Assembly: GCA_041602815.1 (NCBI GenBank)
Contig: JBFIFO010000049.1
Coordinates: forward strand, 1 to 23,783
DNA: 23,783 nucleotides
Direction: 5' to 3'
From: GCA-020356105 sp041602815
Lineage (GTDB): Bacteria > Pseudomonadota > Alphaproteobacteria > UBA8366 > JADFVY01
Made by a program: the position numbers and the translations under genes. Of the stretch, positions 7,691 to 15,918 are shown piece by piece. Position 1 is the first letter of the stretch; each line of letters starts with the position of its first letter. The notes beneath the pieces are model-generated. The model was not told the DNA's origin and did no database searches. It was given only the letters and a program-made list of their open reading frames with translations.

Positions 7691-9622
7691 ATGACCAGGA
7701 AACAGACCACCTTTGTGGACCTCATCGAAAAAGACCGCGCGAGCCGCGGTGAAGCCCACTGGCAAGGATCGTTCCTCGAGTATCTCGAAAAGCTTCGCAA
7801 GAACCCGGCGATATGCCAGCTTGCGCCCGCCCGTCTCTACGATGTCGTCTACTTGCCGGGCGTCGAGGAACTGGAGGTGGGTGAGAGCGGCCGCTTGCAG
7901 CGCCTGTTCGGGGATGAGCCGGTTCGGATTTACAATTTCTTCAAGGACGAGTTCTTCGGCATCGAATCGGTGGTTGCCAAGCTTGTCCGCTACCTGCATG
8001 CGGCGGCACTCCAGGGTGAAGAGTCGCGACAGGTGCTGTATCTCATGGGGCCGGTCGGCGCCGGCAAGAGCTCGCTCATCGAGAGCCTGCGCCGCGGGCT
8101 CGAGGAGGCCGACCCTGTGCACGCGATCTCCGGTTGTCCGATGCAGGAGGAGCCGCTGCACCTGATCCCGCGCAACCTGCGGCGCGAGTTCGAAAAGATG
8201 TTGGACGTGTCGATCGAGGGCGATCTCTGCCCGGTCTGCCGTTATCGCCTGGAAAACGACTACAAGGGCCGCTACGAGGAGGTCCCGGTCGAGACGGTCG
8301 CGTTCTCCAAGCAGGGTCGGCGTGGCATCGCCATCGTCCCGCCAGTGGACCCCAACAACCAGGACACTTCCGTGCTCATCGGCTCCGAGGACATCTCGAA
8401 GCTCGACCGGTTCTCGGAGGGCGATCCGCGGGTCCTCGACCTCAACGGCGCATTCAACGCCGGCACCCGCGGCATGGTCGAATTCATCGAGATCTTCAAG
8501 AACGAGACCGAGTACCTGCACACCATCATCACCGCAACGCAGGAGAAATTCGTCCCGGCCCCCGGCCGGCACGGCACGGTCCATGTCGACACCGTTATAG
8601 TCGGGCACTCGAACGAGGCGGAGTGGCAGAAGTTCAGGGCTGATCCCACCAATGAGGCGATCCTAGACCGTATCGTGACGATCAAGGTGCCCTACAACCT
8701 GCGTTTGACCGACGAGGTGAAGATTTACGAAAAGATCCTGAAAAAGTCCGGGTTCAAGGCGCATATCGCGCCGCATACGCTGACCGTGGCGGCGATGTTC
8801 GCGATCCTGTCGCGGCTGGTGCCGACCCCGAAATGCGACCTGACCACGAAGATGCGGATTTACGACGGCGAGGAGGTCGTCGAGAAGGGACGGACCAAGA
8901 AGGTCAACATCTACGAGCTCCAGGACGAAGCACCGCTCGAGGGCATGTCCGGGATCTCGCCGCGCTTTATCGTCAAGGCGCTCGACAACGCGCTCTCGGA
9001 AAGCCCCGACGGCATCACCCCGATCCACGTCCGCGAGGCGCTGGTCCAGATGGTCAAGGAGGCGCAGTTTTCCGACGACCAACGCAAGCAGTACCTCGAA
9101 TTCCTGCAGGACTCGATCCACAAGGCCTATCTCGAGATCCTCGAGCAGGAGATTACAAAGGCCTTCGTCTTCGCCTACGAGGAGCAGGCGGAAACGCTGT
9201 TCCACAATTACCTCGACCACGCCGAGGCCTACGTCAACAAGTCGAAGGTCAAGGATCGCGACACCAAGGAGGAGCTGGAGCCCGACGAGAGCTTCCTGAA
9301 GTCGATCGAGGAACAGATCGCCATCGTCGGGCCGGCCGCCGACGGCTTCCGGCAGGAAGTCATCGCCTATCTGTGGTCGGCCACCCGCCGCGGCGAGACG
9401 GTCAGCTACGGCAGCTACGAGCCGCTGCGCGAGGCGATCGAGAAGAAGCTGACCAACTCGGTTCGGGACATCAGCCGCATCATCACCAAGGCGCGGACCC
9501 GTGACGAGGACCAGAGCGAGAAGTACGACAGCCTGGTCAAGAACATGCTGGAGCGCGGCTACAATGAGTTCTCCGCCGAGGTGGTGATGAAATACGCCGC
9601 CAACAATTTGTGGAAGGACTGA
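7691..9622 (+). CDS. prkA: PrkA family serine protein kinase (YeaG-like)
   Basis: A 643-residue protein, matching E. coli YeaG in length. PrkA has an N-terminal AAA+ part and a C-terminal kinase-like part. The Walker A motif GPVGAGKSS is at residues 120-128, after the YNFFKDEFFGIESVVAKLVRY block. Other family blocks include SGCPMQEEPLHLIP, a CPVCRY knuckle, RFSEGDPRVLDLNGAFNAGTRGMVEFIEIFKN, and the C-terminal EQAETLFHNYLDHAEAYV. ATG 7691 is chosen for GGTAAGG just upstream and because YeaG proteins begin close to this point; 64 additional in-frame codons reach back to 7499 but look non-coding. First gene of the prkA-yeaH-spoVR cluster, linked to starvation and stationary-phase responses in enterobacteria. 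Confidence 0.96.
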   Translation: MTRKQTTFVDLIEKDRASRGEAHWQGSFLEYLEKLRKNPAICQLAPARLYDVVYLPGVEELEVGESGRLQRLFGDEPVRIYNFFKDEFFGIESVVAKLVRYLHAAALQGEESRQVLYLMGPVGAGKSSLIESLRRGLEEADPVHAISGCPMQEEPLHLIPRNLRREFEKMLDVSIEGDLCPVCRYRLENDYKGRYEEVPVETVAFSKQGRRGIAIVPPVDPNNQDTSVLIGSEDISKLDRFSEGDPRVLDLNGAFNAGTRGMVEFIEIFKNETEYLHTIITATQEKFVPAPGRHGTVHVDTVIVGHSNEAEWQKFRADPTNEAILDRIVTIKVPYNLRLTDEVKIYEKILKKSGFKAHIAPHTLTVAAMFAILSRLVPTPKCDLTTKMRIYDGEEVVEKGRTKKVNIYELQDEAPLEGMSGISPRFIVKALDNALSESPDGITPIHVREALVQMVKEAQFSDDQRKQYLEFLQDSIHKAYLEILEQEITKAFVFAYEEQAETLFHNYLDHAEAYVNKSKVKDRDTKEELEPDESFLKSIEEQIAIVGPAADGFRQEVIAYLWSATRRGETVSYGSYEPLREAIEKKLTNSVRDISRIITKARTRDEDQSEKYDSLVKNMLERGYNEFSAEVVMKYAANNLWKD

Positions 9623-9671
9623 CGAAGGAGCCGGTAGCCGCAGGCAAGGTCACGGAACGAAAGGCGCTGCC

Positions 9672-10919
9672 ATGACCACGGTGTTCCGTCCCTATCCGTC
9701 CTCCGACGCACTGCGGTCGGACCGCAGCGCCGGCGACCGGTTGCGCCACCGCCGCAAGGTCCGCGACGCGATCCGTGAGAACATCGCCGATATCGTGGCC
9801 GAGGAATCGGTGATCGGGCAGAGCGGCGACCGCATCGTCAAGGTCCCGATCCGCGGCATCCGTGAATACCGCTTCATCTACGGCGACAATGCCGGGGGAG
9901 TCGCTGCGGGCGACGGAGACGTCCAGGAAGGCCAGGTGGTCGGGCGGCGTCCCGGGGAGGGCAAGGGGCCCGGGGAGGCGGGAGACCAGCCCGGTGTCGA
10001 CTATTACGAGACCGATATCACACTGGACGAGCTGATCGACATCATGTTCGAGGATCTCGAACTGCCGGATCTCGAGCGCAAGGCCCTGCGCCAGATGCCA
10101 GTGGCCCGGGGAACACGGCGCCTCGGCTACCGGCGCAAGGGAATCCGGGTGCATCTGGACAAGCGGCGCACGGTGGTCAACCGCCTGCGGCGGAAGATCG
10201 CAACGGGCGGCAAGCCTGCCAAGGCGGCCAAAGGGGGCAGATCCTCCAAGACGACCGATGCGGGAGCGGACAGCGGCGGCGAGCGCTTCCCCTTCAACAA
10301 GGACGATCTGCGCTATCGGCGCCGCATGCCGGACGAGGAGATGGAGTCGAACGCCGTGGTGATCTGTATCATGGACACGTCCGGCTCCATGGACACCATG
10401 AAGAAGTACCTGGCGCGCAGCTTCTTCTTCCTCCTGTACCAGTTCGCGCGCACCCGCTACCGCAATGTCGAACTCGTTTTCATCGCCCATCACAGCGAGG
10501 CGCGCGAGGTTACCGAGGAGGAATTCTTCCACAAGGGCGAGTCCGGCGGCACGCGCATTTCCTCCGGCTACCACAAGGCGCTCGAGGTGATCCGCGAGCG
10601 CTATCATCCGGATCTGTGGAACGTTTATGCCTTCCACTGTTCGGACGGCGACAACTTCTCACATGACGACGAGGCGGCATTGGCGGCGGCGCACGAGCTG
10701 TGCGCTGTATGCAACCTGTTCGGCTACGGCGAGATCAAACCCCCCGACTCGTATTATGGCGGTGCATCGATGCAGGAAAAGTTCGAGAAGATCGAGGCTT
10801 CCAATTTCCAGACCGTGATGATCAAGGAAAAGAAAGACGTCTGGCCCGGCTTCCGGTCCCTGCTCGATCGCGAGCGCAAACCCGTCGCGGCGGCCGACGC
10901 CGGGACGGCGGAGTCATAG
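9672..10919 (+). CDS. yeaH: YeaH/YhbH family protein with VWA domain
   Basis: A 415-residue DUF444 protein, close to E. coli YeaH in length. The N-terminus has RSAGDRLRHRRKVRDAIRENIADIVAEESV, typical of the family. A Gly-rich, low-complexity stretch follows (about 75-110, then 175-200). The C-terminal half is a von Willebrand A fold with an intact MIDAS motif DTSGS at 235-239 and SDGDNFSHDD near 325. Homologues are always found beside PrkA and SpoVR, and the protein is thought to be a partner in their signalling; the biochemical role is unknown. It starts 49 nt after prkA and ends 4 nt before spoVR, so the three are one transcription unit. Confidence 0.95.
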   Translation: MTTVFRPYPSSDALRSDRSAGDRLRHRRKVRDAIRENIADIVAEESVIGQSGDRIVKVPIRGIREYRFIYGDNAGGVAAGDGDVQEGQVVGRRPGEGKGPGEAGDQPGVDYYETDITLDELIDIMFEDLELPDLERKALRQMPVARGTRRLGYRRKGIRVHLDKRRTVVNRLRRKIATGGKPAKAAKGGRSSKTTDAGADSGGERFPFNKDDLRYRRRMPDEEMESNAVVICIMDTSGSMDTMKKYLARSFFFLLYQFARTRYRNVELVFIAHHSEAREVTEEEFFHKGESGGTRISSGYHKALEVIRERYHPDLWNVYAFHCSDGDNFSHDDEAALAAAHELCAVCNLFGYGEIKPPDSYYGGASMQEKFEKIEASNFQTVMIKEKKDVWPGFRSLLDRERKPVAAADAGTAES

Positions 10920-10923
10920 AAAG

Positions 10924-12357
10924 ATGGGTGCGACCTGGACGATCGCCGAACTCGAACACTGGGACGAACGCATTCGCCAGCAGGTCGAGGCGTTCGGCCT
11001 GACCTGCTACGACCAGGAGTTCGAGATCTGCGACCACAACCAGATGCTCGGTGCGATGGCCTATCACGGCATGCCCGCACATTACCCGCACTGGTCCTAC
11101 GGCAAGGCGTTCGAACGCCAGAAGACGCTTTACGACCATGGCGTTTCCGGCTTGCCTTACGAGATGGTGATCAACGCCGATCCGAGCATCGCCTACCTGA
11201 TGCGGGAAAACTCGCTGTGTCTGCAGATCCTCACCATTGCGCACGTCTACGCGCACAACGACTTCTTCCGCAACAACTTCACTTTCGGGCATACCGAGGC
11301 GGACCGGGTGGTCGGAGCCTTCAAGACCCGAGCCGACCGGGTCCGCGGTTACGTCGAGGATCCGTCGATCGGGATCGACCGCGTCGAGGCAGTGCTCGAT
11401 GCGGCGCACGCGGTCTCGCTGCACACGCGACGCAATTTCGGCATCCGCAAGCGCAGCCCGGCCGAGCAGAAGCAGCGGGCGCTCGAGGCGGCGGCACCGA
11501 AACACGACCCCTGGGAGCGGATTCATCAAGCCGAAACGGCGCCTGAGCCCGAGCTCGACCGTCTGCCGCTGGAGCCGGACCCCGACCTGCTGCTGTTCAT
11601 CCGCGACCACAACCCGGGCCTTGAGGACTGGCAGCGCGACATCCTGACCATCGTGCACGATGAGGCCGCCTACTTCATTCCGCAGATGGAAACCAAGATC
11701 ATGAACGAAGGCTGGGCCACCTACTGGCACCACCAGATCATGAACAGCCTGGAGCTGCCGCAGGACCTGCACATGGAATTCCTGGTGCGGCACAATCAGG
11801 TTGTGCGGCCGGTACAGGGCGACATCAATCCTTATCATATCGGTTTCCGGCTGTGGCAGGACATCCGCCGGCGCTACGACGAACCGACGGCGGAGGAGGT
11901 CGCCGAGCATGGCGCACCGGAGACGGACGGGCGTGAAGCGATGTTTGCGATCCGCGAGTCCGACCGCGACGTCTCGTTCCTGCGACGGTTCCTCGGCCCG
12001 CGCATGATGCGCGAGCTCGGCCTGTTCGCCTACGCTCCGAAGGGCGAGGAACTGGTGGTCACGCGGGTCGCCGACGAAGCCGGCTGGCGCGAGGTCAAGG
12101 AACTGCTGCTGCGCTCGGTGGGGATGGGCAGCGTGCCGGTGATCACCGTGCAGGATGCCGACCTCGGCGGCAACCGCACCCTGCTGCTGCGTCATGAGCA
12201 CGACGGCCGCGACCTGCAGCTCGAATTCGCTGAGCGCACCCTCGGCCATCTGCGCACCTTGTGGGGCCGCGACGTGGCGCTGGACACACTGCTCAAGGGC
12301 GACTCGCGGCGCCTGTTCTGCAGCGCCGGCGGGCTGGCCATCGAAAGCCCCGGCTGA
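10924..12357 (+). CDS. spoVR: SpoVR family protein (YcgB-like)
   Basis: A 477-residue SpoVR-family protein; E. coli YcgB is slightly longer (about 510). Family blocks: WTIAELEHWDERIRQQVEAFGLTCYDQEFEICDHNQML, MPAHYPHWSYGKAFERQKTLYDHGVSGLPYEMVINADPSIAYLM, HVYAHNDFFRNN with conserved His and Asp, DHNPGLEDWQRDILTIVHDEAAYF, NEGWATYWHH and NPYHIGFRLWQDI. The conserved His, Glu and Asp residues suggest a metal-dependent fold, but no activity is established. Named for a Bacillus spore cortex gene; in non-spore-formers it travels with prkA and yeaH. Only 4 nt separate it from yeaH. Confidence 0.96.
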   Translation: MGATWTIAELEHWDERIRQQVEAFGLTCYDQEFEICDHNQMLGAMAYHGMPAHYPHWSYGKAFERQKTLYDHGVSGLPYEMVINADPSIAYLMRENSLCLQILTIAHVYAHNDFFRNNFTFGHTEADRVVGAFKTRADRVRGYVEDPSIGIDRVEAVLDAAHAVSLHTRRNFGIRKRSPAEQKQRALEAAAPKHDPWERIHQAETAPEPELDRLPLEPDPDLLLFIRDHNPGLEDWQRDILTIVHDEAAYFIPQMETKIMNEGWATYWHHQIMNSLELPQDLHMEFLVRHNQVVRPVQGDINPYHIGFRLWQDIRRRYDEPTAEEVAEHGAPETDGREAMFAIRESDRDVSFLRRFLGPRMMRELGLFAYAPKGEELVVTRVADEAGWREVKELLLRSVGMGSVPVITVQDADLGGNRTLLLRHEHDGRDLQLEFAERTLGHLRTLWGRDVALDTLLKGDSRRLFCSAGGLAIESPG

Positions 12358-12440
12358 TCGGGCGCGCCCCGTTACCGGTTCCTTCACCTGTGACCCCCAT
12401 CATGCGGGATGACGTTGCGTACCCACGAAAGGGCGCCCCG

Positions 12441-13361
12441 ATGGCCCGAAGGTTTCGGTTGAGACACCGGCTCCGGCTTGCCCTGTTGCCGCTGCTGCTG
12501 GCGGCCTGCACGGCGTCGGCCGGCATCGAGGACAGCGCGCCGGCCGCCGGGATGACTGCAGCGCGCGTCGAGGCGGAGCTGGTGCGGCTGATGAACGACC
12601 AGCGTGCGCGCAGGGGCCTGCCGCCGCTGGCACCGGAGCCGAAGCTTTCGGCGGCGGCGCTGGCGCACGCCCGGGTGATGGGCCGGACCGGCTGCATCGA
12701 GTTCGAATGTGCCGGCATTACGGTCGACCGGCGCATCGCCGGCAACGGCTACCGCTATGGCGAGTCGCGGACCTATATCGGTGCCGGCTACGACAACGCG
12801 GGCGCGACCCTGTCCGCCATGATGGGCCGGGCCTGGGGGCGTGACATGGTATTGGACCCGGATTTCCGACATGTCGGCGTCGGCTATGTTTACGCCGGCG
12901 GCAGCCGGCACCGACACTACTGGACAATCAGCTTCGCAACACCCGCCAACGGCGACGTGGCGGCGCTTGCCGCCGAGGTGATCCGCCTGACCAATGCGGA
13001 GCGCCGCAAGCGCGGCTTCCGGCCTCTGGCACCGAACCGCAACCTTGCCAGATCGGCGCAGTTCCACGCCGACTTCATGGCCCGCAACGACTGCTTCGCG
13101 CACCGTTGCCCGAAGGAGCCGCCGTTGGCCCAGCGGGCACGTCGCGCCGGCTATGCCTATCGCGGCGTCGCCGAAAACATCGCCGCCGGCGCGCCGACCC
13201 CGGCCGACGTGGTGCGCGGCTGGATGGACAGTCCCGGCCATCGCGCCAACATCCTCAGCCCCGAGATGCGCGAAATCGGCATCGGCTACGCGCTGCTCAA
13301 CGAGGATGGCGGCAAGGAAACCTACCGCCACTACTGGGTACAGAATTTCGGCTACCGCTAG
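12441..13361 (+). CDS. Lipoprotein with two CAP (SCP/PR1) domains
   Basis: A 306-residue protein with a basic N-terminus, a Leu-rich segment and lipobox LAAC (Cys about 23). Two CAP domains follow in tandem. The second (about 173-306) is canonical: LTNAERRKRGFRPLAPN, FAHR, VAENIAAGAPTPADVVRGWMDSPGHRANIL and HYWVQNFG, with the usual His and Glu residues of the CAP cavity. The first (about 45-165) begins LMNDQRARRGLPPLAP and ends HYWTISFA but lacks both histidines, reading ECAGIT and DPDFRHVG at those places. The start ATG 12441 is preferred because an AAGGG motif precedes it and a signal peptide follows directly; a longer start at 12402 is possible. Bacterial CAP proteins are exported; their roles are mostly unknown. 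Confidence 0.88.
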   Translation: MARRFRLRHRLRLALLPLLLAACTASAGIEDSAPAAGMTAARVEAELVRLMNDQRARRGLPPLAPEPKLSAAALAHARVMGRTGCIEFECAGITVDRRIAGNGYRYGESRTYIGAGYDNAGATLSAMMGRAWGRDMVLDPDFRHVGVGYVYAGGSRHRHYWTISFATPANGDVAALAAEVIRLTNAERRKRGFRPLAPNRNLARSAQFHADFMARNDCFAHRCPKEPPLAQRARRAGYAYRGVAENIAAGAPTPADVVRGWMDSPGHRANILSPEMREIGIGYALLNEDGGKETYRHYWVQNFGYR

Positions 13362-13368
13362 TCGCCCC

Positions 13369-13386
13369 GCACGATCGTGCTATCCT
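13369..13386 (+). promoter_or_regulatory. Extended -10 with abutting palindrome upstream of the GST gene
   Basis: TGCTATCCT (13378-13386) fits an extended -10. Immediately before and overlapping it, GCACGATCGTGC (13369-13380) is a perfect 12-bp palindrome, placed where a repressor could block polymerase. Transcription would start about 35 nt before the GST start codon. No good -35 is visible. Confidence 0.35.
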
Positions 13387-13426
13387 CATTGCCCACGAGC
13401 CACCTGTCGAGCGGGAACGGAAACCC

Positions 13427-14122
13427 ATGATAGACCTGTATACCTGGCCGACGCCGAACGGCCACAAGATCCACATCATGCTGGAAGAGTCGGGCCTTGC
13501 CTACCGGGTGATCCCGATCGACATCGGCAAGGGCGACCAGTTCGACCCGGACTTCCTGAAGATCAGCCCGAACAACAAGATGCCGGCAATCGTCGATCCC
13601 GACGGGCCCGACGGCGCGCCGATCTCGCTGTTCGAGTCCGGCGCCATCCTGATCTACCTTGCGGAGAAGACCGGGCGGTTCCTGCCCGCCGAGCCGCGCG
13701 CCCGATACACCGTGCTGCAGTGGCTGATGTTCCAGATGGGCGGCGTCGGCCCGATGCTCGGCCAGGTGCACCATTTCCGCATCTACGCGCCGGAACCGAT
13801 CCCCTATGCCGTCGACCGCTACACCAAGGAGGCCGGGCGCCTCTACCGTGTCGTCGACCGCCGCCTCGGCGAGGCGGAGTGGCTCGGCGGCGATGCCTAT
13901 TCGATCGCCGACATGGCGACCTTCCCGTGGCTGCGCGGCTACGAGCGGCAGGGCCAAAGGCTCGAGGACTTCCCGAATCTCGCGCGCTGGTTCGCGGCCA
14001 TCAACGAGCGCCCCGCCGTGCAGCGCGGCCTCGAGGTCCTGGCCGAGCAGCAGAGCACCGGCAAGCTGACCGACGAGGCGCGGGAGAACCTTTTCGGAGC
14101 AAGGCAGTTCGCCGACCATTAA
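13427..14122 (+). CDS. Glutathione S-transferase family protein (YfcG/Ure2p-like)
   Basis: A 231-residue cytosolic GST. The N-terminal thioredoxin-like domain starts LYTWPTPNGHKI; the T-P-N-G motif at 9-12 is typical of the YfcG/YghU (Ure2p-like) group, whose bacterial members have glutathione-dependent disulfide reductase activity. NNKMPAIVD holds the cis-proline and FESGAIL (Glu70-Ser71) binds the gamma-glutamyl part of glutathione. The C-terminal helical domain includes YSIADMATFPWLRGYE, the N-capping box region. Length is standard. The true substrate cannot be read from sequence. ATG 13427 is the only start that gives a family-like N-terminus. Confidence 0.93.
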   Translation: MIDLYTWPTPNGHKIHIMLEESGLAYRVIPIDIGKGDQFDPDFLKISPNNKMPAIVDPDGPDGAPISLFESGAILIYLAEKTGRFLPAEPRARYTVLQWLMFQMGGVGPMLGQVHHFRIYAPEPIPYAVDRYTKEAGRLYRVVDRRLGEAEWLGGDAYSIADMATFPWLRGYERQGQRLEDFPNLARWFAAINERPAVQRGLEVLAEQQSTGKLTDEARENLFGARQFADH

Positions 14123-14152
14123 CCAATCCTTAGCCGATCCCCTTTATCGTCG

Positions 14153-14971
14153 ATGCTGGACATTAGCGAATCGGCCACGGGCGGATCGGAAGTGGCGCAA
14201 AAGCAGGCACTCATAGGGGGCGTCGTCACCGGCGCGTCCGCCGAAATGATCGAATACATGAGGCAGGACTTCCTCGACACGACGGGGGAGCGGGTGCTGC
14301 TGTTCGAGCAGTCCCTGACCGATGGCGCCGACCTCGACGCGCTGCGCTACTTCGCCTTCGAGGTCAAGGGACAGGCCCGCAACTTCGGCATGCCGCTAAT
14401 CGGCATCATCGCCGCCCGCCTGGAAGACTATCTCAACGCCCTCGATCACGTCTCCGACTGGTCGGCCGCCGGCATCAACGCCTTCCTCGACACCATGCGC
14501 AGCGCCATAGAGGGCGGCATCGCCGCCGACGCCGACCCGAGCCTGATCGTCCGCGGCCTGCCGGCGCGCCCGCGCCTGCTCGGCGTCGACGACAACGACG
14601 TCCTCGACGTCGAGGTCATGCTGGTCATGGAGCACACCTCGCAGACCAACTACGTCGAGCGCGAGATGCAGGCCTGCGGCTACCGCACGACGATTGTCCC
14701 CTCGCCCTTCGACGCCTTCGAGGACGTGGTGCGCACCCGCCCCGACATGGTCATCATCGCCGCCGTCATGCCGGGCCTGTCCGGGATCGACCTTGCGACT
14801 GCGCTGGCGACCATGCCGGAGACCCGCAACACTCCGGTCGCCGTGCTGACCAGCCTCGACGACGACAGCGCCGACCTCAACCTTCTGCCCAAGTCGGTCC
14901 CGGTGATCCACCGCGGCGACAGCTTCGGCGACGACCTTGCAAGAGCCCTGAGCCACCACTTCCTGCTCTGA
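14153..14971 (+). CDS. HPt-like plus response-regulator receiver-like protein lacking both phospho-acceptors
   Basis: A 272-residue soluble protein with two signalling-like domains. Residues about 30-120 resemble an HPt four-helix domain (YFAFEVKGQARNFGMPLIGIIAARLEDYL), but the phosphorylated His of the family A-H-x-L-K-G motif is Phe69. Residues about 153-272 resemble a receiver domain (VMLVMEHTSQTNYVEREMQACGY, RPDMVIIAAVMPGLSG, VAVLTS), but the phospho-acceptor Asp is Ala203, the N-terminal acidic pair is reduced to a single Glu160, and the conserved Lys is missing. Only Thr233 of the usual set remains. It therefore probably works as a phosphorylation-independent binding protein. It begins 31 nt after the GST gene; the ATG has a weak Shine-Dalgarno, so the start is uncertain. 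Confidence 0.8.
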   Translation: MLDISESATGGSEVAQKQALIGGVVTGASAEMIEYMRQDFLDTTGERVLLFEQSLTDGADLDALRYFAFEVKGQARNFGMPLIGIIAARLEDYLNALDHVSDWSAAGINAFLDTMRSAIEGGIAADADPSLIVRGLPARPRLLGVDDNDVLDVEVMLVMEHTSQTNYVEREMQACGYRTTIVPSPFDAFEDVVRTRPDMVIIAAVMPGLSGIDLATALATMPETRNTPVAVLTSLDDDSADLNLLPKSVPVIHRGDSFGDDLARALSHHFLL

Positions 14972-15094
14972 GATCGAGCCCACTCGACGCCGGCCGGCGG
15001 GCCGCCCCCATGACATTTTCGCTGCACGGGCCGTCACGGGCCGGAGCCGCCGTCACGCAAGGCCGTCAACGCCGCCGCGACCTACCTGCCCGGG

Positions 15095-15349
15095 GTGGCG
15101 GCGGATGTTCGCATCGTGATACCACTCACAGCGCCACGTCGCGTCGCCCCTCCCGTCGCTGTTATATCCGGCAACGCCGCAGGCTCAGCTACCGTGTCGT
15201 CTTCGCATGCCGGCGTCCTGCCCGTACGTGCAAGACCGTGCCAGGCCCGGCGCGCCGGCTATATCGGCCTCGTCATCATCATCGGCTGGGTCATTTCCGG
15301 CGTGATCGGGATCGGTATCGCTCTCGCGACCGCCTATCTGGCGATCTAG
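15095..15349 (+). CDS. Possible small membrane protein (doubtful)
   Basis: An 84-codon frame starting at GTG 15095. The only convincing part is the C-terminal end, YIGLVIIIGWVISGVIGIGI, a strongly hydrophobic Ile/Gly-rich helix running almost to the stop, preceded by basic residues (RARPCQARRAG). The N-terminal half looks arbitrary. A shorter form from GTG 15194 would keep the helix. No good Shine-Dalgarno is seen, and an overlapping frame (15010-15360) is also open but has random, Arg-rich composition. It may be a small single-pass protein or chance. Confidence 0.35.
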   Translation: MAADVRIVIPLTAPRRVAPPVAVISGNAAGSATVSSSHAGVLPVRARPCQARRAGYIGLVIIIGWVISGVIGIGIALATAYLAI

Positions 15350-15548
15350 TCAGATGCTGAGGTTCCCGAGGTCCTCGCCAACTGGGGCGGCGCACCGGAG
15401 CAGTAGCCGGTACCGGCTCGAATCGGCATTTCATGCCGGAGCGCATCCGGCACGTCGGGCTCGATTGTATCGGCGCGATCTTGTGCCTCGAAACGGGCCT
15501 CCTGGCAATCTCACAAACTGTTAGCGATGTGTCCGGTCTGTGCCGCCC

Positions 15549-15715
15549 CATCCCCGACCCCTCCCCCCATGCGCTGTTGTGCGGTCCCGCAGCCATCGGC
15601 GCGAGGGAGAGGGGGCTTGCTCGTCCCGTTTGCGCCGATAGAGCCCCTCTTTCTCGCGCCAACAACTTTGGAAAAGCGCGGCCATGGCATGGGAGGAGGG
15701 GTTGGGGAGGGGGAT
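15549..15715. repeat. Nested inverted-repeat element (REP/MITE-like)
   Basis: Outer arms 15549-15572 and 15687-15715 are reverse complements over about 22 nt, with two differences that still allow G-U pairing: the C-rich left arm ends CCCATGC and the right begins GCATGGG. Inner arms 15598-15617 and 15642-15660 pair over 19 nt (GGCGCGAG... with ...CTCGCGCC). An alternative 8-bp pairing ATCGGCGC (15595-15602) with GCGCCGAT (15632-15639) overlaps the inner stem. The C-run/G-run ends recall the repeat at the window start. No ORF or transposase is present, so it would be non-autonomous or an RNA-level hairpin element. Confidence 0.55.
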
Positions 15716-15828
15716 AACGCCCGGTCGTTCGAGCTCGCGCAATAGTCTCCATGCCGAGGAGACGCGGAGCGCCGTCTCACAGCACGAGGTTGCGCATGTT
15801 GTCCCGATGCCAACAATCCGGAATTCAT

Positions 15829-15836
15829 GCTATGGT
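15829..15836 (+). promoter_or_regulatory. Possible extended -10 for the GFA-family gene
   Basis: TGCTATGGT-like sequence in CATGCTATGGTTC fits the TGnTAnnnT pattern, about 83 nt before the start codon. No -35 at standard spacing. Confidence 0.25.
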
Positions 15837-15918
15837 TCAAGCTTGGGAGGGGAGGCGGAGAACCTTCCGGAACATCTCAACACAACCGACGATCATCGAC
15901 CGGAACGGGAGCAGGAAG

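Larger units (their letters stand above)
15350..15918. other. 569-nt repeat-rich intergenic region
   Basis: No credible gene is seen. In order it holds a perfect 14-bp palindrome AGCCGGTACCGGCT (15405-15418), a small hairpin CGGCAT-TTC-ATGCCG (15424-15438), the nested inverted-repeat element described separately (15549-15715), and a possible extended -10 for the GFA gene near 15829. The several hairpins behind 15349 could end upstream transcripts, though none has a T-run. Confidence 0.5.

Noticed and set aside
10822..12387. 521-codon minus-strand frame antisense to spoVR
   Set aside because: SpoVR has full family motifs on the plus strand; the antisense product has low-complexity Arg/Val/Asp composition and no recognisable domain.
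15010..15360. 116-codon plus-strand frame overlapping the possible small membrane protein
   Set aside because: Arg/His-rich random composition with no hydrophobic or domain signal and no ribosome site.
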